From Welwitschia mirabilis (lineage: Eukaryota > Gnetophyta > Gnetopsida > Welwitschiales): a stretch of 24,221 nt of DNA. Below the pieces are notes generated by a model. That model saw only the letters and a list, made by a program, of their open reading frames with translations, did not search any database and was not told the DNA's origin. The translations under genes and the position numbers were made by a program. Below are positions 1 to 9,170 of this stretch, piece by piece; within the stretch, counting starts at the first letter, position 1; every line of letters begins with the position of its first letter. The stretch is taken from the NCBI GenBank assembly GCA_051453625.1, contig JBOZIK010000001.1, forward strand, positions 203,629,958 to 203,654,178. The letters run 5' to 3'.

Positions 1-870
1 CCATTCTTTTTGAGCTGTGTCTAAATTACATTTTAATTCTTTAGCTAATTTAAACATTTTTATTCTAAATTCAATTGCTAAAATACCTATTTTCCCATAG
101 ACTAATTCATATGAAGTCAATCCTTTAGTACGTTTTCAAGTTATTCTATATGACCATAGAGCTTTATTTAACTTATTAGCCCAATCAGTTTTCTTATTAT
201 CTATATCCTTTATTAATATTCTATTAAGATCTCTATTAGTTACTTCAGCTTGGCCATTAGATTGGGAATGATAAGTATTAGAGAGTTTATAATGGTTCCA
301 AACATGGTCAAAAGTTTCTAAAAACCTTCACTAGTAAAATGAATTCCCTTATTGGATATAAGACATTAGGGAGCTCCAAACTAGTATATGATATTTCTAA
401 GGAAAATGTTAACTATGTTTTGGGAAGAATAATTTATTATAGCCTCAACCTTAGCTTATTTAGTAAAGTAATTAACACAAAACAAAATGTATTTCTTTAT
501 AAAAGATAAAGGATTAATACATCTAATAAAATCTATTACCTAAACATCAAAAGATTCAATCATTTGAATCCATTATTGTGGCATTTATAACTTTTAGCTA
601 AATGTAGCTTTTCTTTGATATTTATCACAAAATTAAACATAGTTACTTTCATCCTTGAATATGGTGAGCGAATAGTATTCCATATAGATAATTTTCATTT
701 CTATTCCCTTTGCTTCCTTTAAAATTTATTTGTGTAAGCTTTCGTCTATCCATCTTCTAATGACATGTTATTTACATTCTCTAAATAACATCTTATCATG
801 ATAAATATAATTTCTAGATTTTCTTAATAATTATTTTCTTTCATAATAAGTCATAAAATAAGGTAATCGT
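1..870 (-). pseudogene. Integrase remnant of Element I (zinc-binding region and catalytic core)
   Basis: Integrase joins element cDNA to host DNA using an HHCC zinc-binding domain and a DDE core. On the minus strand, positions ~250-130 translate to a typical late-core segment containing HSQSNGQAEVTNRDLNRI, where the Glu is the expected third catalytic residue. It is followed by KALWSYR and YELVYG blocks. Further upstream, ~525-300 carries the core around the first and second acidic positions. The first Asp survives (IDFI), but the second lies in CVNYF, an Asn where Asp is expected, and the DNG-type block reads SNKG. The zinc-binding end is visible as CDKYQR near 629-612, with Tyr where the last Cys belongs. 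Stops interrupt it repeatedly. This is clearly an integrase relic, missing its C-terminal domain because the window ends. Confidence 0.8.
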
Positions 871-959
871 TTACTTACAAGAAAATTGACAATGTCAGCA
901 TACCATGAATTTATGTTTATCTAAAAAAGATGCTCATTGGAAAAATCATCTCTTATGTT

Positions 960-1390
960 GATCTGCTCTTCATCTAGAAATTCCAAACTTGATACGTGAT
1001 TTGCTATCACATTCTTTCTTTATTTTCTATCAATGATTTTTAAATCAAACTCTTGCATTAATAATATCTATTTCATAATTCTTGAGTTTGCTTATTTCTT
1101 ATTCATTAGAAATCTAATGGCACTATGATTAGTATGAACATTTACTTCGTAACTAATATACAATGTTGAATTTTTTTAATGTCATTATCACTACTAGAAA
1201 TTATTTGTCTATTACTGTATAATTTTGCTAAGATAATTTTAAATTCTTACTAATTTAAGCAATGGAATAGCATTTATCATCTTCATCTTTCTATCTTAAA
1301 ATTGCTCTCATAGCATGTTTAGATGCATATGTTATAATGTGGAATGAACTTTTGCAATTTTATCCTTATAGAATAGGTGCTAATAAAATT
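960..1390 (-). pseudogene. RNase H remnant of Element I
   Basis: RNase H removes the RNA strand of the RNA-DNA hybrid during reverse transcription. On the minus strand, translation in shifting frames gives the plant Ty3/gypsy RNase H pattern: a TYASKHAMRAIL block (normally TDAS...GAVL) near 1335-1300, a YSIA.ISKNL block, then YTVIDK, and the HTNHSAIRFLMN block near 1140-1105. The tether to integrase follows (EFDLKIIDRK, then SSLEFLDEEQ) down to about 970. The Asp of the TDAS motif is replaced by Tyr, so a catalytic acid is missing. At least two frameshifts and several stops break it. It lies between RT and integrase as expected for Ty3/gypsy. Confidence 0.75.
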
Positions 1391-1879
1391 TATCTTTTAA
1401 GGATTAATAATAATCTTGATATTCTTTAGTCCAATTATATTCCACATCCTTTTATAGAAGATTACTCAAAGTTTTAGTGATTTTGCTAAAATTAGATATG
1501 AATCTTCTATAACATCTAACATATCCTAAGAAAGATCTCAACTCTTTAAGTTTAATTGAGGATGAAATATCTTTTATAGCTTTGATTTTCTATTCATTTG
1601 TTTTAATCTTCTTTTAAGATATTTTATGTCCTAATTGAATACCTTTTGTCACCATAATATGACTTTTCAACTAGCTAAGTTTATGGCATTTTTCGTCGCA
1701 CCTTTTTAAAACCTTTTCTAGTCTCTTAAGTAACTCTTCAAAGTTCTTTTTAAATGTTGAAAAATCATCTATAAACACTTCAACTAATCTTCCTATCATG
1801 TCTTAAAAAATACTATTTACTAATCTCTGAAAATTAGTGGGAGCATTACATAGTCCAAATGGAAGTACTTTATAAGCAT
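1390..1879 (-). pseudogene. Reverse transcriptase remnant of Element I, palm end and thumb (copy left of the gap)
   Basis: On the minus strand this gives the second half of a Ty3/gypsy RT. The active-site block reads VFIDDF, with FIDDF at 1775-1761, so both catalytic Asp codons are present. Next come the KRLEKVL segment and the connection block with LKELRSFLGYVRCYRRFI near 1540-1485. The first ~173 bp (1879-1706) repeat, with roughly 90% identity by eye, the sequence on the other side of the 100-N gap, so the active site appears twice. The simplest reading is one RT gene with two overlapping contig ends left unmerged, not a real duplicated domain. Stops and a frameshift near 1690-1620 disable it. 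Confidence 0.8.
1706..1879. repeat. Left copy of a ~173-bp duplicated contig end (RT active-site segment)
   Basis: This segment matches 1980-2152 in the same orientation along its whole length. By eye there are about 15 differences in 150 bases, mostly transitions. The copy stops exactly at the N run. See the finding on unmerged contig overlap. Confidence 0.8.
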
Positions 1880-1979
1880 NNNNNNNNNNNNNNNNNNNNN
1901 NNNNNNNNNNNNNNNNNNNNNNNNNNNNNNNNNNNNNNNNNNNNNNNNNNNNNNNNNNNNNNNNNNNNNNNNNNNNNNN
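1880..1979. other. Assembly gap of exactly 100 N
   Basis: A run of 100 N is the conventional placeholder for a scaffold gap of unknown size. Both flanks are copies of the same RT segment, which suggests that the real distance is negative (overlap). Confidence 0.97.
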
Positions 1980-2152
1980 CTAAAACTTTTTCTAGTCTCT
2001 CAAGTGACTCTTCAAAGTTATTTTCAAATGTTAAGAAATCATCCATAAATACTTCAACTAATCTTCCTATCATGTCTTGAAAAATACTATTTACTAACCT
2101 TTAAAAAGTAGTGGAGTATTACATAGTCTAAATGACAGTACTTTATATGTAT
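1980..2152. repeat. Right copy of the ~173-bp duplicated contig end
   Basis: It begins at the first base after the N run and matches 1706-1879. On the minus strand it encodes IGRLVEVFMDDFLTF, with FMDDF at 2049-2035. This copy has an open stretch through the active site. Confidence 0.8.
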
Positions 2153-2600
2153 CAGTATTCTAATAACAAGTGAACATTCTTTTGGATTGGTTCCCTAAAG
2201 CTATAGGAACTTCATTATAGTTGTTACATTCATCTAGGAAGCTGTATTATTAATATCTAGACACCCTTTCTAAAACTTGATTAATAAATAAAAGAGGAGG
2301 ATTATGTTCATAAGTTGTTGTATTTAACGTTCTGAAGTCTATACACTCTCTATTTATTTTCTTTCTATTGTATCACTATCATAAAACTAATCCATTATAA
2401 ATTAGATATTCGGTAAATGAATCCTACCTCTAATAATTTAGAAATTTCTTATTTAATTACCTCCTACATATGTGGGTTACACCTTCTTTCTAATTTCTAA
2501 CTGGGCTTAATTGAAGTGTCTAAGTAGATTTTGTATTGGCAAATTTTTAGATCTATTCCTTTAATATCTATATAATCCTAAGCATAGGCTCCTTTTCTTT
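1980..2600 (-). pseudogene. Reverse transcriptase remnant of Element I, fingers and palm (right of the gap)
   Basis: Reverse transcriptase copies element RNA into cDNA. Minus-strand translation starts with the segment that precedes RT in many plant Ty3/gypsy elements (AYA, a stop in place of Trp, then DYIDIKGID) near 2590-2555. It continues through a primer-grip-like run, the KLLEVGFIYRISN block (expected: ...GFIYPI...), remnants of the RVC-DFR-LN motif near 2350-2320, and VLSFRLCNTP (normally LPFGLCNAP). It ends in VFMDDF at the gap. The RT type differs from Elements A and B, which have LEDN and NSEW blocks here. In-frame stops are frequent, many at positions where Gln or Trp is expected. 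Identification is firm and function is absent. Confidence 0.8.
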
Positions 2601-3240
2601 TAATTAACATTCTTTTAAGCCTTCTTTTTCTAGAATGAGTTAAACAACTATTTATGATTAAAGGTTTATTAGAAGGTTTTTTAAATTTCTTTAGTTGCTA
2701 AATATTCTTCCTTCTATTTCTTCTCATTTTATTTGTTTAACATCAGAATAACTTCCTATGATAGAATTGAATTGGTTCTTGCTTCTGTATTTTGTATCAT
2801 TTCTTCAAATACTACTACATCAAAAAGTTTGGTTTCTTTTTTAAGATCTTTAAGATTGATTTACATTATCCATTTTCTATAATAAATAGTAAAATCTATA
2901 GTAGCCATCCATGATCTCTCAAAAATCATTGCATGGATATATGCTTAAGTTTTCATTACTAGAGAATCTATCAAATAAATAAAACCTTAGAGTGCTATGG
3001 ATATATCCTTTTGAACTCCTTCTAGAAAAATTGTTGAGCCATCTCTAAGTATACTCTTTCTTGATAAGGTATTAATTTTGGTTTTCCTAATTCTTTATAA
3101 GTTTCATAGGTCATAACATTAATACTTGCTCTAACATCTACAACTGCTTCCACTTTAAGTTTTGTATCTACTTTTACATCCATCATAGGTATTTCTAGAT
3201 CATTGTACTTTTCATGTTGTCTATTTTGTAGAACTTGTAT
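2601..3240 (-). pseudogene. Aspartic protease remnant and protease-RT linker of Element I
   Basis: The retroviral-type aspartic protease cuts the Gag-Pol polyprotein. On the minus strand, positions 3215-3050 stay open and read MMDVKVDTKLKVEAVVDV then RASINVM, which is the active-site region. The catalytic Asp is present in VDVRAS (3141-3124), but Arg stands where the D-T/S-G-type motif has Gly. This is followed by YETYKELG and, after stops, by a RSWMAT.DFTIYY block (3' end of the protease) near 2925-2880. The linker to RT (2870-2600) is Lys/Glu-rich and poorly conserved. It sits directly between the gag tail and RT. I am confident that it is a protease relic and less sure of its exact ends. 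Confidence 0.65.
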
Positions 3241-3893
3241 GGAATCCTATGAAACGTGACCTTTCTTATCATCTTAGTTTGTTTTTCTTTCTTATTTTCT
3301 TTTTTACTTTTTTTTAGCACATTCTCTTCAATTGTTCCAATACATAGGTATATTATTTAATAATTCTAAACGAGGTATTGATATTTTTATATCTTCTAAT
3401 ATTCTTGTTAAATATTCTATATCTTTTTTAATATTTAGATGTTTTATTTATTTACTTATTATTGAAAAAGGTAAAGAATCTATTGAGATATCATCATTAT
3501 TTTTATTAAAATTTTCCTCTTCTCTATCTGGGAAGTTCCTAGGATTTACATTCTTTTCTTGCAATTCATTTGTTACTTTATTTTTCCCAAATCTAGTAAC
3601 TATTTCTTTACTTAATTCTTATCTAGAATTTGGTTGAGATTAAGCAAGGAGTTTTCTTTTTTATTCTATTTCTGGTTTTCTTTTTTATCCTTTAGATATT
3701 TATTTTTCCAATTAATATAGTAATCATACTTCTCTTGCCTTTTTAAGTTAACATATCTTTATAAGGGTCTCTCCATTTCTTCTTTCCATTTTCTACTTTA
3801 GTAAAGATATTCTTTCTTTTTAGTTTGAGATTGATTGCTAGAACTTAAATTTAATCTATTTATATCCAATCACTAAACAAATTCTTGCATCCA
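3241..3893 (-). pseudogene. Gag-protease spacer of Element I, Lys/Glu-rich
   Basis: Between the zinc knuckle and the protease the minus strand carries A/G-rich sequence that translates, through many stops, to a Lys/Glu/Asn-rich low-complexity spacer. Such spacers are common between the nucleocapsid and protease of plant gypsy elements. No catalytic motif is visible. The T-rich plus strand gives an open frame at 3332-3637, which I take as a shadow because its predicted protein is a hydrophobic low-complexity string and the coding order of the element is on the other strand. Confidence 0.45.
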
Positions 3894-3944
3894 AGGAAAT
3901 TCTATTTCATCATGGTTGTCTTCCCCATAGTATTGAAATCTACA
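3894..3944 (-). pseudogene. Broken CCHC zinc knuckle of Element I nucleocapsid
   Basis: The minus strand encodes CRFQYYGEDNHDEIEFP. This has the spacing and surroundings of a CX2CX4HX4C knuckle, with the first Cys and the His kept. The second Cys has been lost (Gln/Tyr stand there) and the last Cys is Phe. An intact knuckle binds element RNA during packaging; this one could not hold zinc. Confidence 0.55.
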
Positions 3945-5110
3945 TCCTTCTTCTCCCTTGAGGTGTTGCTCAACTAACCAATAAAACCTTTCTATATACT
4001 ATTAGTCACTTTATTAGATACTTCTTCCATAAGACTAATATGTTTTTAGTTATATAACTAACATCTAGTTCTAGAACACATACTCCTTTTAATTTTTTCT
4101 TCTTTTCATTTTTATAACCCTGTTATTAATTCATATTATGAAACTGAGTGATGACCTCTCCTACTTATTGGACATTCTTAATTTTGATGCTTTCTCTATA
4201 CAACAAGTGTAATTCCTTTAGTATCTGACTTTGTAGTCCTCTAAGTAAGGCTTTGATTTATTCCCTAGATGTGATATCATGATTAGGATATTTAGCTAAT
4301 AATATGTTATACTTATTTACAAATTCATCAAATCATTTATTCTCTCTCTGTTTAATGTTCAAGATTTATTCTCTTAAATCTTTTACCATTTTCATAAGTT
4401 GGAATTTAGCTAGAAAAGCATTCTTAAGAGCTTTTCATAAACTAAAAGCATGATTAGGATTTCATAATACCATAATTGAGCATATCCTTTTAGAGAAAAA
4501 GGAAAATATCTCAAAATATTAGATTATAAGTCAAGATAATTATCTTTACAAAAGGCATCAAATGAAATTAGGTGTAATAGGGGTTTTTATAACATTTTAC
4601 CTTTAAAAGTGGGTATTGTGGCAGTATTTATATTTCTCACTTTATCTAGTTACTATAGGGCTATAAGATTGATAGGACTTAAATCATCTAACTAGTGGGT
4701 ATCATGGTTCAATGGTCTTAAATCTCCATCATATTTCTAGTAACATCCTATTATACTTTCTTTTTAGGTTTTTAACTTGAACAATTTGAGAAGACTCTTC
4801 TAGTGAGTGAGATGATGTAAGAAAGCTTTACAGTCATTACTCAAATTTAGTAAATAATTCAAGAAATATTTGGTTTTTTACCATCTTTCCTAAGGTTACT
4901 TCATCCTCTATAAAATCATCTTCTTCTACTTCTAATTTAACAGTATTTTTGCTCCACTTATCTAGACATATTTATGTGAATCTTTAATATACTTGCCTCT
5001 TTCATCTCATTATTTTCTTTAAATTCTTATTACATGACACTTTTTATCATCTCTACTAATTAAATTTAAAGTAGTCCTTCTTTTAGCATCAAAACGATAA
5101 GTGACCTACA
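3945..5110 (-). pseudogene. Gag (capsid) remnant of Element I
   Basis: Gag forms the virus-like particle. On the minus strand, 4521-4457 reads ILRYFPFSLKGYAQLWYYEI, the signature of the plant Retrotrans_gag domain (a FPFSLK...A..WY core). It is followed by the expected FLA.FQ and LREQILNIKQ-like run and by a LRGLQSQILKELHLLYRES helix block near 4255-4195. Upstream, 4700-4530 holds the N-terminal part of the domain. The frame changes at least twice and stops are dense, many of them where Gln would be expected. The start is not identifiable here because the 5' part appears separated by about 500 bp (see 5111-5640). Confidence 0.7.
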
Positions 5111-5640
5111 TGATAAAATATATGTAGAAAATATCACAAAGCAATATCAAAAAGTATGCTACTACTAACTTGAAATAAGCATACATCATTAAATAAAAAT
5201 ACATCAAAGGCTTATTAAAGAACTACTTAAGACTTAAAAAATTAGTTTAAAATTCATCATTCTAATAGTCTTGTGATGACATTACATGAATTAGTCAAGT
5301 TGTTTATTAAAGCTCAATTACTAAGTAGATATATTACACTAAAGGGGAATACTGCAAGAAATAATACATAATAGCAATTAAAAAGATTACTAAGTAATAC
5401 TCATTTCTAAATATTGAAATTATTCTAGTTTATGATTAGACACATAAACAAGGTTAAGATTGAAGTAATATTACTTTTTCAAGTAATAAAGCATGCACAA
5501 AATGATACTTAAATGCCTTTTTAGATTTATATTGAAATACCAATTGTTACATAAAGATGAGTTAATAAACTGTGTTCTCCTTTATAGGTAATACTATGAA
5601 ATATGAAAAAATGTTATTGATATCTTTATAGGCTATCTAG
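5111..5640. other. About 530 bp without recognisable coding, inside the 5' part of Element I
   Basis: Neither strand gives a peptide that I recognise. The stretch is A+T-rich with scattered short homopolymers. It separates the main gag remnant from a possible gag N-terminus at 5641-5845. The same 5 bases, GGTCA on the minus strand, occur at both edges (near 5660 and 5105), which would fit a target-site duplication around an insertion. However, the ends are not TG...CA, and a 5-base match is weak evidence. It could equally be leader sequence or an LTR fragment. Confidence 0.3.
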
Positions 5641-5845
5641 AATTCCCTATCTTGACCTTCTTGCCTTGTCTATTTCTAGAACCATTTTGCCCAAAAAATT
5701 CTCACTTTTGATGTTTATCACCTTCTTATATTATTGTTAGTTTTTCTATTTCCATTATTTACTCCTAAGGAATAGGTATATGGTTTGGGTTGTTATGCTA
5801 ATTTTCTACCTCAAACTTCTCTCTCATATTCATGCCACGTGACAT
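5641..5845 (-). pseudogene. Possible gag N-terminus of Element I
   Basis: A minus-strand ATG at 5845-5843 begins MSRGMNMREKFEVEN, followed after a stop by HNNPNHIPIP and later Asn/Lys-rich sequence. Just upstream on the minus strand is a T-rich run ending in TTTTAGGTACAGG, which resembles a splice acceptor or leader end. The gag start of Element B is preceded by a similar CCCCAGGTACG. I infer a gag start from position and composition only. The peptide does not match a domain that I can name. Confidence 0.3.
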
Positions 5846-6000
5846 CCTGTACCTAAAATGTAATGAAATATATACATACTAAACCACTAACATACTAACT
5901 AACTAACCTATTAATTAGTAAGCATAAAATAAATAAAAACATATATTTTCTAATGAAATATATAATTGAAATAAAGAAAAATAGTTCATTAATAAATAAA
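5846..6000. other. A+T-rich junction between Element I and Element A
   Basis: The 5' sides of the two oppositely oriented elements face each other here. The 150 bp contain a short ACTAACT-rich stretch (about 5880-5915) and no recognisable LTR end, primer-binding site or ORF. The LTRs expected at the 5' ends of both elements are missing. Confidence 0.5.
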
Positions 6001-6600
6001 ATCTACATAAAATTCATCCTCATTACTACCTTTGACTTTTAGGAAGTGATTTTTGTGTAATAGCTAATTCCATTATTGATACATAAATAGGAATGATGGA
6101 ACACCATGTCGGAAATAAGAAATTCACTATTAAAGTATTTAGTGTAGCTAAAAATTATGTGGAGGAATAATATGATTTTGAACAACAAACTAGACCCTTA
6201 ATGCTTATTCAATATCATCTATTAGAAGAGAGGATTTTCACTTTACACAACCCCATTTTATTTGATGATCTTAAAGAAAGTCAAAAAAAATATTAGAAGG
6301 CCTTAATTCCTCTAATTCATGTGATCTTAATAATGGGCTTTTTGATAAAATCTTAAATGAAGAAAAAAATGAAATCTTTAAATATCTCATGAATCATAAT
6401 GTTCAACATGTTAAAACCTTAGAAAACCTTTAACATCAAGGTGGAATTCTAATAATGATAAGGGATAATTCTGATTTAGAACTTGAATAACTATCAAATG
6501 GACTAAATACATATTTTTTAATGATGACCTTAAAAACCCTTTGCCCATTAATGCACAAGAATAATTACTACTTCAGCTTCTCAAATCTAAAACAAATGCT
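6000..6600 (+). pseudogene. Protease tail and protease-RT linker of Element A
   Basis: From ~6020 the sequence aligns by eye with the protease C-terminal region of Element II (its RAFYVTTHYVIDTR segment), but it is riddled with stops. From 6125 the linker becomes clear: FTIKVFSVAKNYVEE, then PLMLIQYHLLEERIFTLHNP, matching the linker of Element II (22338-22592). Later come NHNVQHVKTLEN and, near 6475-6530, LELE, a stop, then LSNG and the start of a KYIFF block, which normally precedes RT in Athila elements. The protease active site is not present, so the element was truncated upstream or has decayed beyond recognition. There are several stops and a frameshift near 6510. Confidence 0.65.
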
Positions 6601-7529
6601 TTTTCTTAGACTCATAGAGATTTTTTAGACATTCCTCCTTCCACTGTTTAGCATAAAATTTATTTAGAGGATAATGTTAAGCCCATTATATAACCATAAA
6701 GGAGATTTAACCCTAATATTAAGCAAATAGTGAAGGAAGAAATCATTAAGCATATAGATGTAAGAATCATTTATTTCATATTCAATAGTGAATGGATTAG
6801 TCCTATTACTCTAGTATTAAAAAGGGTGTAAAATTATGAATTTGCATTGATTTTAGATAGCTTAATGATGTCAACAAAAATAAAATATTATTCCTTACTA
6901 ATGACAATCAAAGATTTTTCTTTTAATCAATATAGTGCTTTTAATCAAGTATGCATAATGAATGAAAATCAATCCAAGACAATGTTTACCTCTCTTTGGT
7001 ATCTTTACTTTTAAAAGAATGCCTTTTGATGTACATAATGCACCTAGAATCTTTCAAAGGATTATGATGGATATATTTAGACATAATTAAAAAATTAATA
7101 GAAATATTCATGGATGACTTTTAAAGTTTTAGGAATTCTTTTAAATAAACATTAGAAAGATTGAAAAAAGTTCTTAATGAATGCATAAAATTTGATCTTC
7201 ATTTGAGTTGGGAAAAGAGTTACTTCTTGGTAAGGAATAAAAGAATTTTAGGTTATCATATTTCTAGCAATAACATTCAAATGGATCCTACTAAAATAGA
7301 TATCATTAAAAACCTTCCTCATCTAATCAATGGAAAGCAAATCAGATCTTTTCTTGGTTATTCTAGTTCCTATCACAGATTCACTAAGGATTATGCTAAA
7401 ATTTATAAACCTCTTTATTCTATCTTAGAAAAAGATGTTAAATTTGTTTGGAATGAGCCTTGTCAACATGACTTTGAAAATTTTAAAGATAAAATTACTT
7501 TAGCACCTATTTTAAGAGGACCTGATTAG
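6600..7529 (+). pseudogene. Reverse transcriptase remnant of Element A
   Basis: RT copies element RNA into cDNA. Blocks appear in order: IPPSTV, KIYLEDNVKPI, RRFNPNIKQIVKEEIIKH near 6640-6760, FNSEWISPITLVLKR near 6780-6825, a broken C-DFR-LN motif, RMPFDVHNAPRIFQRIMMDIF near 7018-7080, and the active site FMDDF at 7107-7121 with both Asp codons intact. The thumb and connection follow in a clean open stretch of 122 codons (7161-7529) containing RILGYHISS and QIRSFLGYSSSYHRFTKDYA. The start of that stretch is only the first Met after a stop and is not a real gene start. Elsewhere, stops and frameshifts between 6830 and 7100 inactivate it. It is close to the RT start of Element B, so they are one family. 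Confidence 0.85.
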
Positions 7530-7870
7530 AATAAAGAATTTAAACTTATGTGTGATGCAAGTAATATTATCATATAAGGTCTATTAGGAGAAAAAACATA
7601 ATAAATGTTAAAATTTTATTTTATATATTAGTAAAACCATTTTATGAGCTTAACTTATTTATACTACTACTAAAAAATAAATAATTACCATCATCTTTTT
7701 TCTTGATAAATTTTGACACTATCTTCTTGATTTTCATACTATTGTCTCTACTGATCATGATACTATTAGATATCTTATGATTAAAAAATATTTTAGTGTA
7801 ATACTTATTATATGACTTTGTTAATGCAATAATTTAGCCTAACCTCCATTAATAAAGAATGAAAACATAA
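7530..7870 (+). pseudogene. RNase H remnant of Element A
   Basis: Directly after the connection block the frame gives EFKLMCDASNIII (the first catalytic Asp, in a CDAS motif). It continues through stops to FFLDKF, HYLLDFHTIVSTDHDTIRYLM near 7700-7775 (the STDH block carries a conserved Asp), and VIDHISRIPHE near 7880-7910, the end of the domain (usually V.DHLSR). The order and spacing match Ty3/gypsy RNase H. Several stops and at least two frameshifts make it non-functional. Confidence 0.75.
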
Positions 7871-7889
7871 TTGAGTGATTGATCATATA

Positions 7890-9170
7890 TCAAGAATCCC
7901 TCATGAATAACACCCCATATATTTTTCTTCTTCTCTTCTTATCTAAGATGATTTTTTAGATGATAAAATCTTCTCCATTACACATTTTAATTTCATCTCT
8001 TTTAAATATCTAGCTCCATGGTATTTTGATATTATTTAATTATCTTATTGCCATAAAAAAATCCCCAACAGACTCACAATCAAAGAAAAGTTTTTCTTCA
8101 TAAAATAAGAGATTATGAGTAACATGAATCTCATCTCTACTAAAGCTATAAAGTCATGCATAAATGTCTATCAGAATGGAAGCAATATCGTATCCTTACT
8201 CATTATCATGATGGAGTATGTGGAGGTCATTTAGTGGTTAAATGACTTCTATGAAAATCCTTCATGTAAGTTTTTAATATCCTACTCTCTTTAAAGATTC
8301 ATTTAACTTTGTAAGAAAATGTGATGCTTATCAATATTTTGGTAGCCTTTTCAAAGATTAAGACATGTCCTTTCAACCTATTTTAGAGTGTGAATCTTTT
8401 AATAATTAGGATATAGACTTCATAATTCCTCTTATGCCATTTTCTTATAATAAAAATTACATCCTAATATATGTGCATTATGTAACTAAATGAGTATAAG
8501 CTATTCTTATAATTACAAATAATTCTAAAACTATATATTCTTTTCTTATATTTGATATTTTTCATAGATTTAACTTTCTAAGAATTTTGATAAGTGATCA
8601 AGAAACTTATTTTATAAATAAAGTTATTATAAAACCCCTTCTTTTAGTAGGAATTAAATGTAGAATTTCTAATGCTCATCACCCATAAGAAAATAATCAA
8701 GCTAGAAATTTCAATAAGGAAATCAAGAAAATGCTTTAAAAACTCATTTTTAAAAATAAAAAATATTAATCCATTTATATTTGCTATAATTCTTATAAAA
8801 TCATTCATCAACTTAATGTCTTGTATTTTAATGTTAATCTTTATCATATACTAATTCAACTTGAACATTTTAATGAGAAACACAAACAATTTCTTCATAC
8901 GCGGCTCATCCAAAAAGCTAATTAAAGTTTTACCATGATAAAATCTTATCTCTAAATCCTTTTAACTTAGTAAATTAGTTGTATTATATAATACTAAAAT
9001 GCATCTTTCACATAATAGGTTGATTGTTAAATAGTTAGATTCTTATTTTGTGAAAAAAGTTCATTCTAATGGCTCTATTGAGATTTTTGATTTACAGTCT
9101 AAATATATCTAAAAATTCATTGAAAAAAGGCTTAAAATTCATACATTACCTGATGATTGTACTTATTTCT
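7890..9170 (+). pseudogene. Integrase remnant of Element A, zinc-binding, core and C-terminal parts
   Basis: All three parts are visible. The N-terminal extension (LAPWYFDII near 8010) precedes the HHCC region: HYHDGVCGGH near 8202-8232 and CDAY at 8320-8331, where Tyr replaces the last Cys. The core has its first Asp at 8416-8418 (IDFI). The second Asp is changed to His in YVHYVTK (codon 8476-8478). The third block reads HP, a stop, then ENNQARNFNKEIKKML near 8681-8735, without the expected Glu after QA. The C-terminal part gives LIQLEHFNEKHKQ near 8850 and VHSNGSIEIFDL at 9059-9094, the latter nearly identical to Element II. Many stops and frameshifts are present. Two of the three catalytic acids are altered, so activity is lost regardless of the stops. 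Confidence 0.8.

Larger units (their letters stand above)
1..5850 (-). mobile_element. Element I: decayed Ty3/gypsy LTR retrotransposon, family 1, truncated by the window edge
   Basis: Read on the minus strand from high to low coordinates, this stretch gives the Ty3/gypsy order: gag with a broken zinc knuckle, protease, reverse transcriptase, RNase H, integrase. The order RT-RNase H-integrase excludes Ty1/copia. The sequence differs clearly from the other three bodies in the window: the protease motif region, the segment leading into RT and the integrase core are all of another type. It is therefore a second family. Every domain has in-frame stops and frameshifts, so it cannot be autonomous. 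The integrase C-terminus and 3' LTR lie beyond position 1. A 5' LTR is not recognisable. Domain order is seen directly. The family split is inferred from translated similarity judged by eye. Confidence 0.85.

Noticed and set aside
1859-2080. ORFs crossing the 100-N gap on both strands
   Set aside because: They exist only because N codons are not stops. The plus-strand one is a shadow of RT. The minus-strand one contains real RT sequence but is described as RT, not as a separate gene.
3332-3637. Plus-strand ORF of 101 codons
   Set aside because: It is the T-rich complement of a Lys/Glu-rich gag-protease spacer. The protein is a low-complexity hydrophobic string with no domain, and the element is coded on the other strand.
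8644-8854. Opposite short ORFs of 60-67 codons over the integrase of Element A
   Set aside because: They overlap the recognisable integrase third block in other frames, contain no domain and are shadows.
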